A DNA stretch of 64,000 nt. It comes from Kosakonia sp. BYX6. Lineage in GTDB: Bacteria; Pseudomonadota; Gammaproteobacteria; Enterobacterales; Enterobacteriaceae. Within the stretch, counting starts at the first letter, position 1. Each line of letters opens with the position of its first letter. Where the stretch lies: assembly GCF_038449125.1 (NCBI RefSeq), contig NZ_CP151800.1, positions 1,212,406 to 1,276,405 on the forward strand, read 5' to 3'. This document shows positions 18,601 through 25,142 of this stretch, in pieces. The notes beneath the pieces were generated by a model, which was not told where the DNA came from, did no database searches, and worked only from the letters and a program-made list of their open reading frames with translations. A program made the position numbers and the translations under genes.

Positions 18601-18881
18601 ACAACATCGAAGTAATTGACCTCGGCAAATCCGGGACCAACAGCGTCACGCTGGATGTCAACGAAGCGCTGAGCATTACCGATAAACCGGAAGATGACTT
18701 GCTGATTAAGGGCAGTATCGGCGACCAGATCAACCTGAAGCACGGGGCTGCCGATACCTGGGCCATCAGCGGGCAGCGCGAAGTGGATGGAGTCCAGTTC
18801 GATGTTTATCACAACAGTTCGCAAGTCAACACACTCAGCGATGTGCTGATCCAGCAGGGCTTGCACGTCAATATGGTTTAA
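6678..18881 (+). CDS. bapA: Giant BapA-like biofilm adhesin, type I secreted
   Basis: This 4067-residue surface adhesin is larger than Salmonella BapA (about 3824) and lies at the same locus, between ssrA and smpB. The ATG at 6678 follows CGAGG at about eight bases; an upstream TTG (6654) lacks support. Order of parts: an N-terminal BapA prefix domain (about 1-125); a hydrophobic Ala/Gly segment (about 128-155) ending AAAAG; a Gly/Asn/Asp linker (to about 199); about 36 Ig-like repeats of roughly 101 residues (about 205-3845), each with an acidic start such as FGDGYLNAAE and ending near TDAAGN; a Ser/Thr-rich linker; and a C-terminal part with one RTX-like stretch (GGAGTDTLVL) and a type I secretion signal. 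Acidic repeat motifs suggest calcium binding. Repeats near 15150-15450 and 17897-18215 are degenerate. Expected role: cell-cell adhesion and biofilm. Confidence 0.93.
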   Translation: MAPQNSLPGSVDVINQKTGDVVAQYTSGSDRVVNLTETSIVRVNASQETVNFYEREGNDLIVHMKDGSTVRYNSFFNLDGDGLHSELIFEDQYGTHHAVFPYAAEAGPAAAEAIVPAYSEVAFDSLIGASGISALAVLGGIAAVGGLVGVAAAAGGGGGGGHSNDGGNNGGGDNGGGDNGGGDNGGGDNGGGDNGGGETPDTPTLNVNTFAADNIVNLAESTEAQRLSGWTEAENAGSTITISANGETWTTTVASDGSWGVWVSPASLSTFSQGLSRIRVAIVTPRGGTASTDTWVTVSTTPPVLELTQFAPGNIVDQEQHVADKIVRGYVGEEDAGSTIFVILNDRTYTAIADENGQWQLVIPKADMALLQDGQSYTIIYRAIDAAGNITEEQRDFSTNFTAPDVTVDPVASDNIINSAEILVSQTVSGQTFNIPAGQVVTITLNGKTYYAEVMGDGTWKAVIPAGDLGALGQGNNNLTVSVNDADGNTITKTIPIDVDTSQQGIAIAILSTDDYLNASEAQSPLEVRGVTTVIGPGVSIIVTVNGVNYQVTNIDAAGNWSVTIPSNDLLRLSDGPNVITATVVQGNQNAQDSHTLNVQVHHLPQPVIDTPFGDGYLNAAEKAVDQVLSGNSGVTSIGQKVTVQVGDKTYQATVDNDGTWKVTVPAGDLQNLPDGLVTVTVNASDASGNTTPLTQTAVVDTVMPPLAVLPLTADGKLNGAELGQTQTLSGISGVSEQGQTVVVTLNGKTYTTVVGSDGNWQLALPAGDLGQLQTGSYPLTVTLTDAAGNSTTVTRPIDVKTTALQVGVLELSDGNSLDAAEIKVDQILHGTSNAEAGSIVTVTLGGLTYQGVTDVQGNWQVTLPAVELQKLSDGTQNLTVSVTDGYGQSTTINSSFDVDTTSDAVAISIISSDDYLNATESAAGLTIQGSSAGLPAGTIVTISLNGTNYLGIIQADGTWQTFINATALDALADGTQTVTATVLTANGTVIDSHNFTVAIHTLPTVTLDPAFVDNVVSLAESTQSQTITGNTGILGAGQTVVATLNGQQYTGVVNADGSWSVMLPQGAMETLTEGPGSINVVATDVAGNSANNTINFSVDKTPPTLSITPLNGNDVLNGNNVTNGVTLNGTTSTDAASVVVTINGNTYTATVSNGSWSVALGSGVLSALPSGSSSYTVTATDAAGNVTSTIRTVNVDTTAPNVVMDPVARDNVINAAEQNTGFSLTGRTVPTEPGATITVNLNGETLTGVVGADGSWSIPVAPSVLSGLTNGTYAISVTVTDSAGNASQPISSTFTVDTTASAIAINPIESDNKISAADIADGLTINGTSQRIPEGGTVTITLNGVQYTTTVNASGFWQLTVPNAAAAAIADGTATLTVTATDVDNVVISGEHQFTIITHTLPQPTINAPFGDGVVNAQEAAAGGNLTGNTGVVGAGQVVTVKLDNGAQLTATVDANGNWTLPMTPTQLGALGQGSHTVTVTATDAAGNQTAITTPMTVDTVAPTATIDAVTSDNIVNSAEAAGAVTVSGTGVYDPLHTQTIVVLVNGQNYDAILQPSGVWSIVLPAGALADVPDGPVAVKVTITDYAGNSTTQITSFTLDASAANAPQVQINKVGGDDFINQSEAQSLVQISGTSTNLESGQPLTVTLNGKTYDTTVNADGTWSVNVLPADLAVVQDGTQIITVTASDAAGNSASANHSVTFAAQPASQPTITINTVAQDDVINAIEHNQALDITGSSTHLAAGTVITVLFNGNTYTASVNSSGNWTITVPQADVQALSDTPANAPYVITASASDAAQNPASGTHSVTVDTTAPTLVVDLANSFLSDSRVNIAEAAVDQQVSGTGTAGETVQLTINGKTLSAVVDQQGQWTMDISATDLKALPQGSSQLTFTSTDAQGNASQQQVGINVKTTGGPTITLNTMFGDNVVSINEATNGTTLTGTVSGLTAGTVVVVTINGQNFNGTVSGNTWSVAIPGGELDTSGQYTVTVTAQDAWGNPATVNGNLDIVLNRPTAALTGPLFGDDNILSQAEANAGVQLTGSTGQAGPGQTVKIILDNLQEYTGTVDVNGNWTVSLTPQQMNAITDGTHTVQVSVTDRAGNTAVSTGTSVEVRTDPLTPPTLSQPFGDGILSAAEAGATQTIGGQLNMDSSLVGSVTVSINNGTPIQATVNADGTWSLDVDSGTLQALPDGTLPITITVTDTAGNQVSGQGSFEAIVNNLPVANYVTPFGDSVISYVETQSAQQITGNTGVTGAGQTVSVVLGTNTYTGTVDDNGDWTITVPQADLAALANNASLAFGVTVTDRAGNSVSTDPATTPNVTVHTSLPAPSVSNPFGDNIINSTEAAGEATLTGSTGATGANQYVTVKIDVNGVTYTADVDASGNWSVTLPAGSLQSLSAGTHQITVYAQDQYGNTNTSITDYTVALTPPAVTITSPIFGDGYVSAAEATAGTTLRGTFSTTYPNGTTVKVTIGDQTFDATVNGTQWTLAMDAADWATIAARGQQSVTVTVVDGAGNTNTATTTATLLLDAPTVAINTPFAGDNVLDYAESQTNQSITGTSTGLATGDTVRVTFTGGSVYTTTVQADGSWSLVLTPTQMATLQAGQITVQGVDKAGNVAGTAGNGGTLTLDLTPPTYSVNMDLVAGDNYVNAGEFTNGNLQLSGHAFNLNGTTLTILSGATPLGTATVAADGSWTFNVPRASLPDGNYTFTVQSNSQPGTTPATQTVVVDTLAPTLSLGQFAGDNVVNSTEKGAAQTISGLSDANGSQVTVTLNGKTYTAVVANGAWSVNVPQADMAALNDGSYTINASIRDAAGNQTNATQNVTVDAGSPLLQVDALGVPAVLNTVNATTGVLLQGQGEPGNTVTIRLGPLSWSGTVDSQGHWSHTFPQLDLSTLTDGAQVINITSTDAAGNTSSNNISLNVALNKGLGVAIDQVFNDGILNVAESLVTQVLTGKVAGDYRGAKVSLTVIGANFTINDLAVASDGSYSFTLPPSIWVGLVTNTLQLRVDVVDANGNTTYKTIDVGLALTDLPVVSDVLVAGDNVVNLVESGLAQTISGTVSNVANVSSVVVNFAGQAITATVDALGRWTANLPAAVLSTLPDGTVSVGVVVSDKSGNVINTNASFNVVSHNLPAISLDPLFGDGVLSIPELASGLLSGTATNLAGRTLTIQIGNATAFTTNVDNTGRWSVNLPDAVKSVLQGLGSGNQSVTITATDQYGNQATQTGSIKVDLVAPVLNSVAVFGDGLLNVADSLLTQTISGVASGAPLGSTVEVTLGAKVFTGVVNASGAFSIALTPAVLATLTDGIFTPSIKITTPDGNTSTTAGGQVTVGLKNLPTVAITSLFGNDGYLNHTEAVAAQTISGTVTGLTSGSVTVTVGGTTYQAPIGSNGTWSLALSAGTLASIADGTLSVTASVTDAVGNTVTGNQLVNAIVQAVPSLGLNTLFGNGILDLNDLLTNPILSGTSSNLAVGTQITVKVGLLSFNTTVGANGQWQLTVPALSLQGLQDGTNILQVSATATDVAGNVANIVQNASVAIQALPTVAITSLFGDGALSLADISTAQTISGTSQNAVGSTLTVSVGGKSYLATVAANGSWSVSVPKVDLSALTDGSQAVSVAVTNAAGKVASVASAVDVITHNLPTVSLTSLFGNDGYLNISEAASGQVISGKIGGVASGSTVVVTLGGTQLNATVDANGNWTAAVNNTLLQSLANGTTKVGVSVTDRVGNTTATEADVQVKFTQPTITTNPLTNLVGLLTNVLLGLVGSVKLTISGSSTNLGQGSIVHLNLLNLAASTAVVGSDGKWTAQLDVGLDLAKILSLSTIINLYAADAAGNIGYLNVGLGGGNATTTPPAGVGTLSAEASSFSLLAASSTEGSESAANTDSTTTHTAATATTESSTDSAATTDASYTIGGVSIDLADGTSQSGDSVQGSTGNDTIHLSTLGFTEIDGGAGTDTLVLDGANLVLNLIDLGTKVHNIEVIDLGKSGTNSVTLDVNEALSITDKPEDDLLIKGSIGDQINLKHGAADTWAISGQREVDGVQFDVYHNSSQVNTLSDVLIQQGLHVNMV
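7182..7271 (+). repeat. Six tandem 15-bp units encoding NGGGD
   Basis: Six consecutive 15-base units encode Asn-Gly-Gly-Gly-Asp, with Glu in the last unit. They differ mainly at third codon positions. They form a flexible linker between the adhesin prefix and the Ig array. Being in frame (15 bp), copy number changes would alter linker length without a frameshift. Confidence 0.9.
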
Positions 18882-18889
18882 GGGGTAAA

Positions 18890-18907
18890 CGCCTCAGGGA
18901 TGAGGCG
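18890..18907 (+). other. Hairpin between adhesin and exporter genes
   Basis: CGCCTCA and TGAGGCG surround a GGGA loop in the 67-base gap after the adhesin stop. It has no T-run. It could be an mRNA processing or stability element that separates adhesin from exporter expression. Confidence 0.4.
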
Positions 18908-18948
18908 GGAAAGCGAAAAATTATTACGGGCTATCCAAAGGTCGATGT

Positions 18949-20289
18949 ATGAAAAGAGCCATAGGTCTGTTGTTATTGGTCATGCCCGTTACGAGTGTAT
19001 TCGCGGCTCCCGGCGATGAAGACAATTATCGCTGGCAGTCGGCCCCGAGCGAACAGCTTCGGGCGCAGCTAACTATTAAAGAGGCGATCCTTCGCGCTTT
19101 TGCCCGTAACCCGAAAATCGCCCAGGCGGCAGCGCAAATCCGCGTGGGTAAAGCGAACCTCACTGAAGCAGAAAGCGCCTGGTTTCCGCAGGTTTCCTTG
19201 CAAGGGAATCTTGGGCGTTCACACCGTACGGATTCCGCCGGATCGTTGAACAACAATGGTTCTGGCGGCGTTACCTTAAAACAGTTGCTGTACGATTTTG
19301 GCAAAACTGGCGGCAGTATCGATGAGCAACACAATCTCTCTGACGCCTGGCGTTACGATCTTTACAGCACGCTCAATGATGTTGGCATGCAAACACTGCA
19401 AGCCTATTTGCAGGTCAAGCGCTACCAGGCGCTGGCCCAGGCGGCGCGGGCCAATATTCACTCGCTGCAAAGCGTGCTGGAAATGGCGGATTTACGCTCA
19501 GAAGCCGGGTTAAGCTCCGAGTCCGACGGCCTGCAAGCCCAGTCGCGCATTGCGGGGATGAACGCCTCACTTGCGCAGTATGAAGCGCAGATGCACTCCG
19601 CGCAGGCTGCACTCAGTGTATTAACTGGCGTGAAATCTGAAACCTTGCCCGACCTTCCTGAAGACCTGCTCAAACAGAATATCTCTATTGAGTCGCTGCC
19701 CTATGATCGCAACAACGCCGTACTGAGCGCGCAATCTAAACAGCAAGCGGCGGAACAGCGTATTCGCCAGGCGCAGGCGCAACATTGGCCGACCATTTCG
19801 GTGCAGGCGGGGCGCACCCGCTATGAAAATGATCAGAGCAGCTATTGGGATGATCAGGTGCAATTAGTGGTGGATGCGCCGCTGTATCAGGGCGGGGCGG
19901 TCAGCGCCCGCGTGGATGCCGCGCAGGGCGATCGTGCCAATGCGCAAGCGGAAGTGGAGGCCAGCAAACTGGATATCAACCAGCGTGCCGCCACCGCGTG
20001 GGCGGATTTTACCGGCGCGCAATTGCGCCAAAAAGCCGGGGATGCGCAGGCGATGAGCGCCGGGCGGGCCCGGGGCGTTTACCGCGATGAGTACCGGTTG
20101 AGCAAGCGCAGCCTGAACGATCTTCTGAGCATTGAACAGGATGTTTTCCAGGCCGATACCGCCTCGATTACCGCGCGTTATGACGCCTGGGATGCCGCCG
20201 TGCGCTATGCCGCCGCCGCCGACAACTTGCTCGATATGCTGGGGATTGAACGTAGTCGTACCGTGGGCGATGACTTGCCCGCACTGTAG
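18949..20289 (+). CDS. bapB: TolC-family outer membrane channel of the bap type I secretion system
   Basis: The 446-residue protein belongs to the TolC/LapE family of trimeric outer membrane export channels. A signal peptide (MKRAIGLLLL... cleaved after SVFA at residue 19) is visible, followed by the two internally related TolC halves, rich in Ala/Gln helices, with LLYDFGKTGG and PLYQGGAV segments typical of the beta-barrel strands. It should join the ABC exporter and adaptor encoded next to it to release the giant adhesin. It follows the adhesin by 67 bases on the same strand, and the exporter gene begins 47 bases after its stop, so the four genes look like one operon. The symbol follows the Salmonella bapABCD naming. 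Confidence 0.9.
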   Translation: MKRAIGLLLLVMPVTSVFAAPGDEDNYRWQSAPSEQLRAQLTIKEAILRAFARNPKIAQAAAQIRVGKANLTEAESAWFPQVSLQGNLGRSHRTDSAGSLNNNGSGGVTLKQLLYDFGKTGGSIDEQHNLSDAWRYDLYSTLNDVGMQTLQAYLQVKRYQALAQAARANIHSLQSVLEMADLRSEAGLSSESDGLQAQSRIAGMNASLAQYEAQMHSAQAALSVLTGVKSETLPDLPEDLLKQNISIESLPYDRNNAVLSAQSKQQAAEQRIRQAQAQHWPTISVQAGRTRYENDQSSYWDDQVQLVVDAPLYQGGAVSARVDAAQGDRANAQAEVEASKLDINQRAATAWADFTGAQLRQKAGDAQAMSAGRARGVYRDEYRLSKRSLNDLLSIEQDVFQADTASITARYDAWDAAVRYAAAADNLLDMLGIERSRTVGDDLPAL

Positions 20290-20336
20290 GCGCATAAATG
20301 CACGCGCGCGGTAAGCGCAAAAGAGCAGGAGTGGTA

Positions 20337-22469
20337 ATGCAAGAGCCTGATACCGAAAGCTGGATTAATGTGATGGTGCGCGCGGCGGGGCGTTTTGGCC
20401 TGCCCGCCGATGCCCCCGCTGTACGACAACAGATGCGCTGGTTTGAATCGCTGCCGCTCAACGCGCGGCTGGAAAGATTAAGCGGCTTGATGGGCTTGCA
20501 AGTGCGTACCGTGCCGCTCGACCGTATGCGCTGGAATTCGCAAAACTTGCCGGTCATCGTGCAGCTTGATACTGGCGAGCTGATGCTACTGGAGGCGCTG
20601 GACGCCGATAAGCAGGTCACCTACTGGCTGAACAACGGTGGCGACCTGGTGCGTGAAGAGCCGCTGGAAACGTTGTTAACCCGCGCGAAGCCCGAAGTGG
20701 TGATGCTCGGTATCGCCGCGCGTGGCCGTGATGCGCGCATTGATGATTTTACGCGCCCGTGGGAAGCGCACTGGTTCTGGCGTCACTTTCGCCACAGTGG
20801 GCGCAAGCTAACGGAAATCGCGCTGGCCTCGGTGGTCGGGAACGTACTGGCCTTGGCGGGTATTCTCTTTTCCATGCAGGTTTACGACCGGGTTATCCCG
20901 GCGCAGTCAATGCCAACGCTGTGGGTGCTGTTTTTCGGCGTCCTGCTGGCGGCAGCACTGGAGTTCTTTATCCGCCTCGCGCGAACGCATGTTTCGGACA
21001 TCATGGGGAAACATATCGACCTGGATGTCTCGGCGCTGTTCTTTGCCCGTGCGATGGCGATCAAAAACGACGCGCGGCCGAAATCCACCGGTTCGTTTAT
21101 CTCGCAGTTGCGCGAGCTGGATCAGGTGCGCGAACTGTTGACCTCAACCACCGTTGGCGCGGCGATGGACATTCCGTTTGTGCTGCTGTTTCTCGGCATT
21201 ATGGCGCTGGTCGGCGGCCCGCTGGTGATCATTCCCTTAATTGCTATTCCGCTGATTATCATTCCAGGGCTGATGGTGCAGTGGCCGATGGCGAAGCTGG
21301 CGAAAGAAGGGATGCGCGAAAGCGCCATACGTAACGCGGTGCTGGTCGAATCCATCGAAGGGGTGGAAGACATCAAAGCATTGCAGGCGGAACCCTACTT
21401 TCAGCGCCAATGGGAAAACACCCACGCGGTGGGGGCCAACGTCGGGATGAAACAGCGCGTATGGGGCGCGCGGCTTAGCGGCTGGGCGTCGACGGTTCAG
21501 CAAATCACCTATGCCGGGATGCTGGTTTTCGGCTGCTTTCTCGTCATTGATGGCACGATCACTACCGGTACGCTGGTGGCCTGTAGCCTGCTGTCGTCGC
21601 GCACGATTGCGCCGCTGATGCAACTGACCATGGTTTTCTCCCGCTGGCAGCATGCGAAATCCGCCATGACGGGCTTGAACGAGCTACTGAAAAAACCGCT
21701 CGATAAAGAGGCCGACAAAAAAATGGCGCACTGCCCGGTGCTGGCGGGCCACTTCCAGGTGCAACAGATGCAGTACAGCTACGATGTCGAAAAAGGCGAT
21801 CTGGCGCTAAATGTCAGCGAGCTGGAGATCAAGCCAGGCGAACGTGTGGCGATCCTCGGTAAAACCGGGGCCGGGAAATCAACGTTGCTGAAATTGCTCT
21901 CCGGGCAGGCGCAGGCCAGTAAAGGCAAAGTGATCATCGACGGTGTGGATATGGCGCATATCGATCCGACCGACGTGCGCCGCCAGGTGGGGTACTTGTC
22001 GCAGGATTCTCGGCTGTTCTTTGGCACGTTACGGCAAAACCTGATGCTTGGTCATCCGCATGCCACCGAAGCGGAGTTGATTCAGGCGCTGCGCATTAGC
22101 GGGGCGATCAACCTGGTTCAGCAGGACGCCGCGAGTCTCGACCGCTTGATCAATGAAGGCGGGCGCGGGCTGTCCGGCGGACAGCGGCAGATGGTGCTGC
22201 TCAGCCGGTTGATTGTGCGTAACCCGCAAATCGTGTTGCTGGATGAGCCGACGGCGTCGATGGATGAGCAACTGGAAGCTTGGGTTATTCGCCAGCTTCA
22301 ACAGTGGCTGACCGGACGCACGCTGGTGCTAGTGACGCACCGCCCGGCGCTGCTCAACCTGGTGGACCGCATCATTGTGATGGAGAACGGCAAAGTGGTT
22401 GCCGATGGTCCGCGCGATACCCTGCTCAAACAGGCGACGCGCAACAGCAACGTGGCGTCAATCGCCTGA
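20337..22469 (+). CDS. bapC: Type I secretion ABC exporter (permease-ATPase) for the adhesin
   Basis: This 710-residue fused permease and ATPase is of the HlyB/LapB type. The ATG at 20337 is preceded by AGGAG; an earlier in-frame ATG (20298) has no such site. The N-terminal 130 residues form a C39-peptidase-like domain without the catalytic Cys motif, as in exporters that recognise substrates but do not cut leaders. A membrane domain of about six helices follows (about 155-440). The ATPase domain has Walker A GKTGAGKST (508-516), signature LSGGQRQ (612-618) and Walker B IVLLDEPT (632-639). It should pump the unfolded adhesin through the BapB channel. The adaptor gene begins 10 bases after its stop. 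Confidence 0.93.
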   Translation: MQEPDTESWINVMVRAAGRFGLPADAPAVRQQMRWFESLPLNARLERLSGLMGLQVRTVPLDRMRWNSQNLPVIVQLDTGELMLLEALDADKQVTYWLNNGGDLVREEPLETLLTRAKPEVVMLGIAARGRDARIDDFTRPWEAHWFWRHFRHSGRKLTEIALASVVGNVLALAGILFSMQVYDRVIPAQSMPTLWVLFFGVLLAAALEFFIRLARTHVSDIMGKHIDLDVSALFFARAMAIKNDARPKSTGSFISQLRELDQVRELLTSTTVGAAMDIPFVLLFLGIMALVGGPLVIIPLIAIPLIIIPGLMVQWPMAKLAKEGMRESAIRNAVLVESIEGVEDIKALQAEPYFQRQWENTHAVGANVGMKQRVWGARLSGWASTVQQITYAGMLVFGCFLVIDGTITTGTLVACSLLSSRTIAPLMQLTMVFSRWQHAKSAMTGLNELLKKPLDKEADKKMAHCPVLAGHFQVQQMQYSYDVEKGDLALNVSELEIKPGERVAILGKTGAGKSTLLKLLSGQAQASKGKVIIDGVDMAHIDPTDVRRQVGYLSQDSRLFFGTLRQNLMLGHPHATEAELIQALRISGAINLVQQDAASLDRLINEGGRGLSGGQRQMVLLSRLIVRNPQIVLLDEPTASMDEQLEAWVIRQLQQWLTGRTLVLVTHRPALLNLVDRIIVMENGKVVADGPRDTLLKQATRNSNVASIA

Positions 22470-22479
22470 GGAGGGGGAA

Positions 22480-23649
22480 ATGAGTCAACTCTCAATGCAG
22501 GACGATCTGGCGCGTCAGGGGCGGATTTATTCGTCCGTCATTTGGCTGACGTTGATTGGCCTGGTGATGTTTGTCGGCTGGTCGGCGTGGGCCATTCTTG
22601 ATGAGGTGACGGTCGGTACTGGTAAAATCACCCCGTCGACGCATGCGCAGGTGATTGAAAGCCTTGATGGCGGGATCGTTAGCGCGCTGATGGTGAAAGA
22701 GGGCGATATTGTCGAGCGCGGACAGATGCTGGCGCGCCTTGATCCGACGCGTTTTCAGTCCAACTATGGTGAAGCAGCGGCGCGTGTCAGGGCGTTGCGG
22801 GCATCGAGCGAACGCTTACGTTCCGAACTGACCGGTGAACCGCTGCGTTTTAGCGCCGAATCGATGCGTGAGCCGGATCTGGTGGCGCGTGAACGGCAGC
22901 TTTACGAATCACGTCGGCGTAACCTCAATGAAACCGTGGCGAACCTGCAACAAACCTATCAACTGGTGATGGCAGAGTTACGCATGACGCAGCCGCTGGT
23001 GGCGAAAGGCGCGGCGAGCAATGTGGAAGTGATCCGTTTGCAACGCCAGGCGACAGAACTGAAGGGCAAAATCGACGAGGTGCGGAACCAGTTCGCGGTG
23101 CGTGCGCGGGAAGAGCAGGTAAAAAACAACGCCGACCTGGACGCGCAATTGCAGGTGATGGCCGGTAAAGCGGATCAGCTGGATCGGGCGGTGATTAACT
23201 CGCCGGTGCGCGGGATTGTCAAAGACATTCAGGTCAATACGGTTGGCGGCGTGTTGCAACCCGGCGGTAAGCTGATGGAGATCGTCCCGCTGGAGGATCA
23301 GTTGTTGGTCGAGACGCGCATTAACCCGCGCGATATCGCCTATATTCGCCCTGGTTTGCCGGCGACAGTAAAAGTGACCGCTTACGATTCGTCGATTTAC
23401 GGTGACCTGAAAGGCACGGTAGAAGTGGTGTCGCCGGATACGTTGCAGGATGAAGTGCGCCGCGATCAGTTCTATTACCGCGTCTATGTGCGTACGCAAA
23501 GTGCGGAGCTGAAAAACCGTAACGGCAAAAGTTTCCCAATCCTGCCGGGGATGATCGCGAATGTCGAAATCAAGACCGGGCAAAAATCGGTGATGGATTA
23601 TCTGATTAAACCGCTGAACAAATTGAATGAGGCGCTGAGGGAGCGTTAA
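22480..23649 (+). CDS. bapD: HlyD-family periplasmic adaptor of the bap type I secretion system
   Basis: The 389-residue membrane fusion protein is of the HlyD/LapC type. The ATG at 22480 has GAGGGGG just upstream and lies 10 bases after the exporter stop, which decides the start over an earlier overlapping frame position. Residues about 20-42 form one membrane anchor, followed by a lipoyl-like half (VIESLDGGIVSALMVKEGD), a long coiled-coil hairpin (about 95-240) and the second lipoyl/beta-barrel half (INSPVRGIVKDI onward). It should bridge the inner membrane exporter and the TolC-like channel. It is the last gene of the operon, followed by a hairpin and then the convergent smpB. Confidence 0.93.
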   Translation: MSQLSMQDDLARQGRIYSSVIWLTLIGLVMFVGWSAWAILDEVTVGTGKITPSTHAQVIESLDGGIVSALMVKEGDIVERGQMLARLDPTRFQSNYGEAAARVRALRASSERLRSELTGEPLRFSAESMREPDLVARERQLYESRRRNLNETVANLQQTYQLVMAELRMTQPLVAKGAASNVEVIRLQRQATELKGKIDEVRNQFAVRAREEQVKNNADLDAQLQVMAGKADQLDRAVINSPVRGIVKDIQVNTVGGVLQPGGKLMEIVPLEDQLLVETRINPRDIAYIRPGLPATVKVTAYDSSIYGDLKGTVEVVSPDTLQDEVRRDQFYYRVYVRTQSAELKNRNGKSFPILPGMIANVEIKTGQKSVMDYLIKPLNKLNEALRER

Positions 23650-23663
23650 GAGGGAGATTCGAT

Positions 23664-23686
23664 GCCCTCTCCCGGTGTGAGAGGGC
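23664..23686. terminator. Hairpin ending the bap operon
   Basis: GCCCTCTC and GAGAGGGC form a stem around a seven-base loop between the convergent adaptor gene and smpB. It lacks a long T-run. Confidence 0.5.
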
Positions 23687-23698
23687 AATGCGGGGAAA

Positions 23699-24181
23699 TT
23701 AACGCCCCGCGTTTTTCATGATGCGCGCTTTATCTAGCTGCCATTCACGTTCTTTCAAATCGGTGCGTTTGTCGTGCTGTTTCTTCCCTTTCGCAACGCC
23801 GATTTTCACTTTGCACCAGGCATTTTTCCAGTACAGCGAGAGCGCCACCACGGTGTAACCTTCACGGTTGATGCGGCCGTATAAAGAGTCCAACTCGCGC
23901 TGGTTAAGCAGCAGTTTACGGGTGCGGGTAGGGTCGCAAACATAGTGGCTGGAAGCCACGGTCAGTGGCGTAAAGTTCGCGCCGAACAGAAAAGCTTCGC
24001 CGTCTTTCAAAATAACGTAGCTGTCGCCAATGTTTGCTTTACCGGCGCGTAAGGATTTTACTTCCCAGCCCTGTAGAGAAAGCCCGGCCTCAAATTCTTC
24101 TTCAATAAAGTATTCATGGCGGGCGCGCTTGTTCATCGCGATGGTGGCTGAGCCAGGTTTATATGCTTTTTTCTTCGTCAT
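23699..24181 (-). CDS. smpB: SsrA-binding protein
   Basis: The 160-residue protein is nearly identical to E. coli SmpB (160). It binds the tRNA-like part of tmRNA and delivers it to stalled ribosomes in trans-translation. The OB-fold core ([24 protein letters not shown]), the GANFTP segment and the basic tail ([15 protein letters not shown]) that occupies the empty mRNA channel are all visible. Its usual neighbour ssrA has been pushed away by the bap locus. It is divergent from ratA, with a 158-base shared upstream region. Confidence 0.98.
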   Translation of the reverse strand: MTKKKAYKPGSATIAMNKRARHEYFIEEEFEAGLSLQGWEVKSLRAGKANIGDSYVILKDGEAFLFGANFTPLTVASSHYVCDPTRTRKLLLNQRELDSLYGRINREGYTVVALSLYWKNAWCKVKIGVAKGKKQHDKRTDLKEREWQLDKARIMKNAGR

Positions 24182-24339
24182 AGTATCGTGAAGCCATCCG
24201 GTAATCTGATATCTGAAACTGACCTCATTGCGTCCTGTGAGGCTGAACGCGTTATCTTAGCATGAGTTAGGGCATAGCGTTTTCCTTTCAACCTGGGGAG
24301 ATGGTATTATTTGGCGATTGTGTGAACGCGGAAAACCTT

Positions 24340-24777
24340 ATGCCTCAGATTAGCCGTACTGCGCTGGTGCCTTACAGCGCGGAACAAATGTATCAGTTAG
24401 TGAACGATGTGAAATCCTACCCGCAGTTTATTCCAGGTTGCACCGGCAGCCGGGTTCTGGAATCCGGGCCGTCGCAAATGACGGCGGCGGTGGATGTTTC
24501 TAAGGCCGGGATCAGTAAGACGTTTACCACACGCAACACGCTGGATGCCAACCAACGCATTATGATGCATTTGGTGGATGGCCCGTTTAAGTCCCTGATG
24601 GGTGGATGGAAATTTACGCCATTGAGCGCTGATGCTTGCCGCATTGAGTTTCAGCTGGATTTTGAATTTACCAACAAGCTGATTGAACTGGCATTTGGCC
24701 GCATCTTCAAAGAGCTGGCCTCAAACATGGTGCAGGCTTTCACCCATCGCGCGAAAGAGGTTTATCGTGTCGGGTAA
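24340..24777 (+). CDS. ratA: Ribosome association toxin / coenzyme Q-binding START-domain protein
   Basis: The 145-residue START/polyketide cyclase-like protein corresponds to E. coli RatA (YfjG). I chose ATG 24340 ([10 protein letters not shown]), which starts at the conserved domain; an upstream ATG at 24301 would give 158 residues but its ribosome site is too close. RatA has been reported to block 70S assembly by binding 50S subunits, and the family includes Coq10-like quinone chaperones, so the physiological role is debated. The helix-grip fold is recognisable from [15 protein letters not shown] to the C-terminal helix ([22 protein letters not shown]). It overlaps rnfH by 11 bases and forms an operon with it. 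Confidence 0.93.
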   Translation: MPQISRTALVPYSAEQMYQLVNDVKSYPQFIPGCTGSRVLESGPSQMTAAVDVSKAGISKTFTTRNTLDANQRIMMHLVDGPFKSLMGGWKFTPLSADACRIEFQLDFEFTNKLIELAFGRIFKELASNMVQAFTHRAKEVYRVG

Positions 24778-25060
24778 AATTGCCGTTGAAGTGGCGTATG
24801 CGCTGCCTGAAAAGCAGTATTTGCAGCGGGTGAAGTTGGATGAAGGCGCAACTGTTGAGGAGGCGATTCGTGCTTCGGGTCTGCTGGAACTGCGTAGTGA
24901 TATCGATTTGACTGTTAATAAGGTCGGTATTTTTAGTCGCCCGGTGAAATTGCACGATAGCGTTAACGATGGTGACCGTGTGGAGATTTACCGCCCGCTG
25001 ATTGCCGACCCGAAAGAGCTGCGTCGCCAGCGCGCTGAGAGAGCGGCGAATAAGCCTTAA
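24767..25060 (+). CDS. rnfH: RnfH family ubiquitin-like protein
   Basis: The 97-residue beta-grasp (ubiquitin-like) protein corresponds to E. coli RnfH (96). It starts with GTG 24767, preceded by AAAGAGG at six bases, and the start lies inside the ratA end. The conserved [16 protein letters not shown] start and [21 protein letters not shown] end are seen. Function is not established; some bacteria encode it with Rnf electron transport genes, others with ratA as here. Co-translation with ratA is implied by the overlap. Confidence 0.95.
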   Translation: MSGKIAVEVAYALPEKQYLQRVKLDEGATVEEAIRASGLLELRSDIDLTVNKVGIFSRPVKLHDSVNDGDRVEIYRPLIADPKELRRQRAERAANKP

Positions 25061-25104
25061 CGTCGCAGCGTTGGAAACAAACGAAACAAAAGTCGGAAAC
25101 AAAA

Positions 25105-25130
25105 AAGGTGCTCATTGAGCACCTTTTTGC
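25105..25130. terminator. Bidirectional terminator between rnfH and bamE
   Basis: AAGGTGCTC and GAGCACCTT surround an ATT loop, with T-runs on both strands. It serves the two convergent genes. Confidence 0.9.
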
Positions 25131-25142
25131 ATTTCCGCGACC

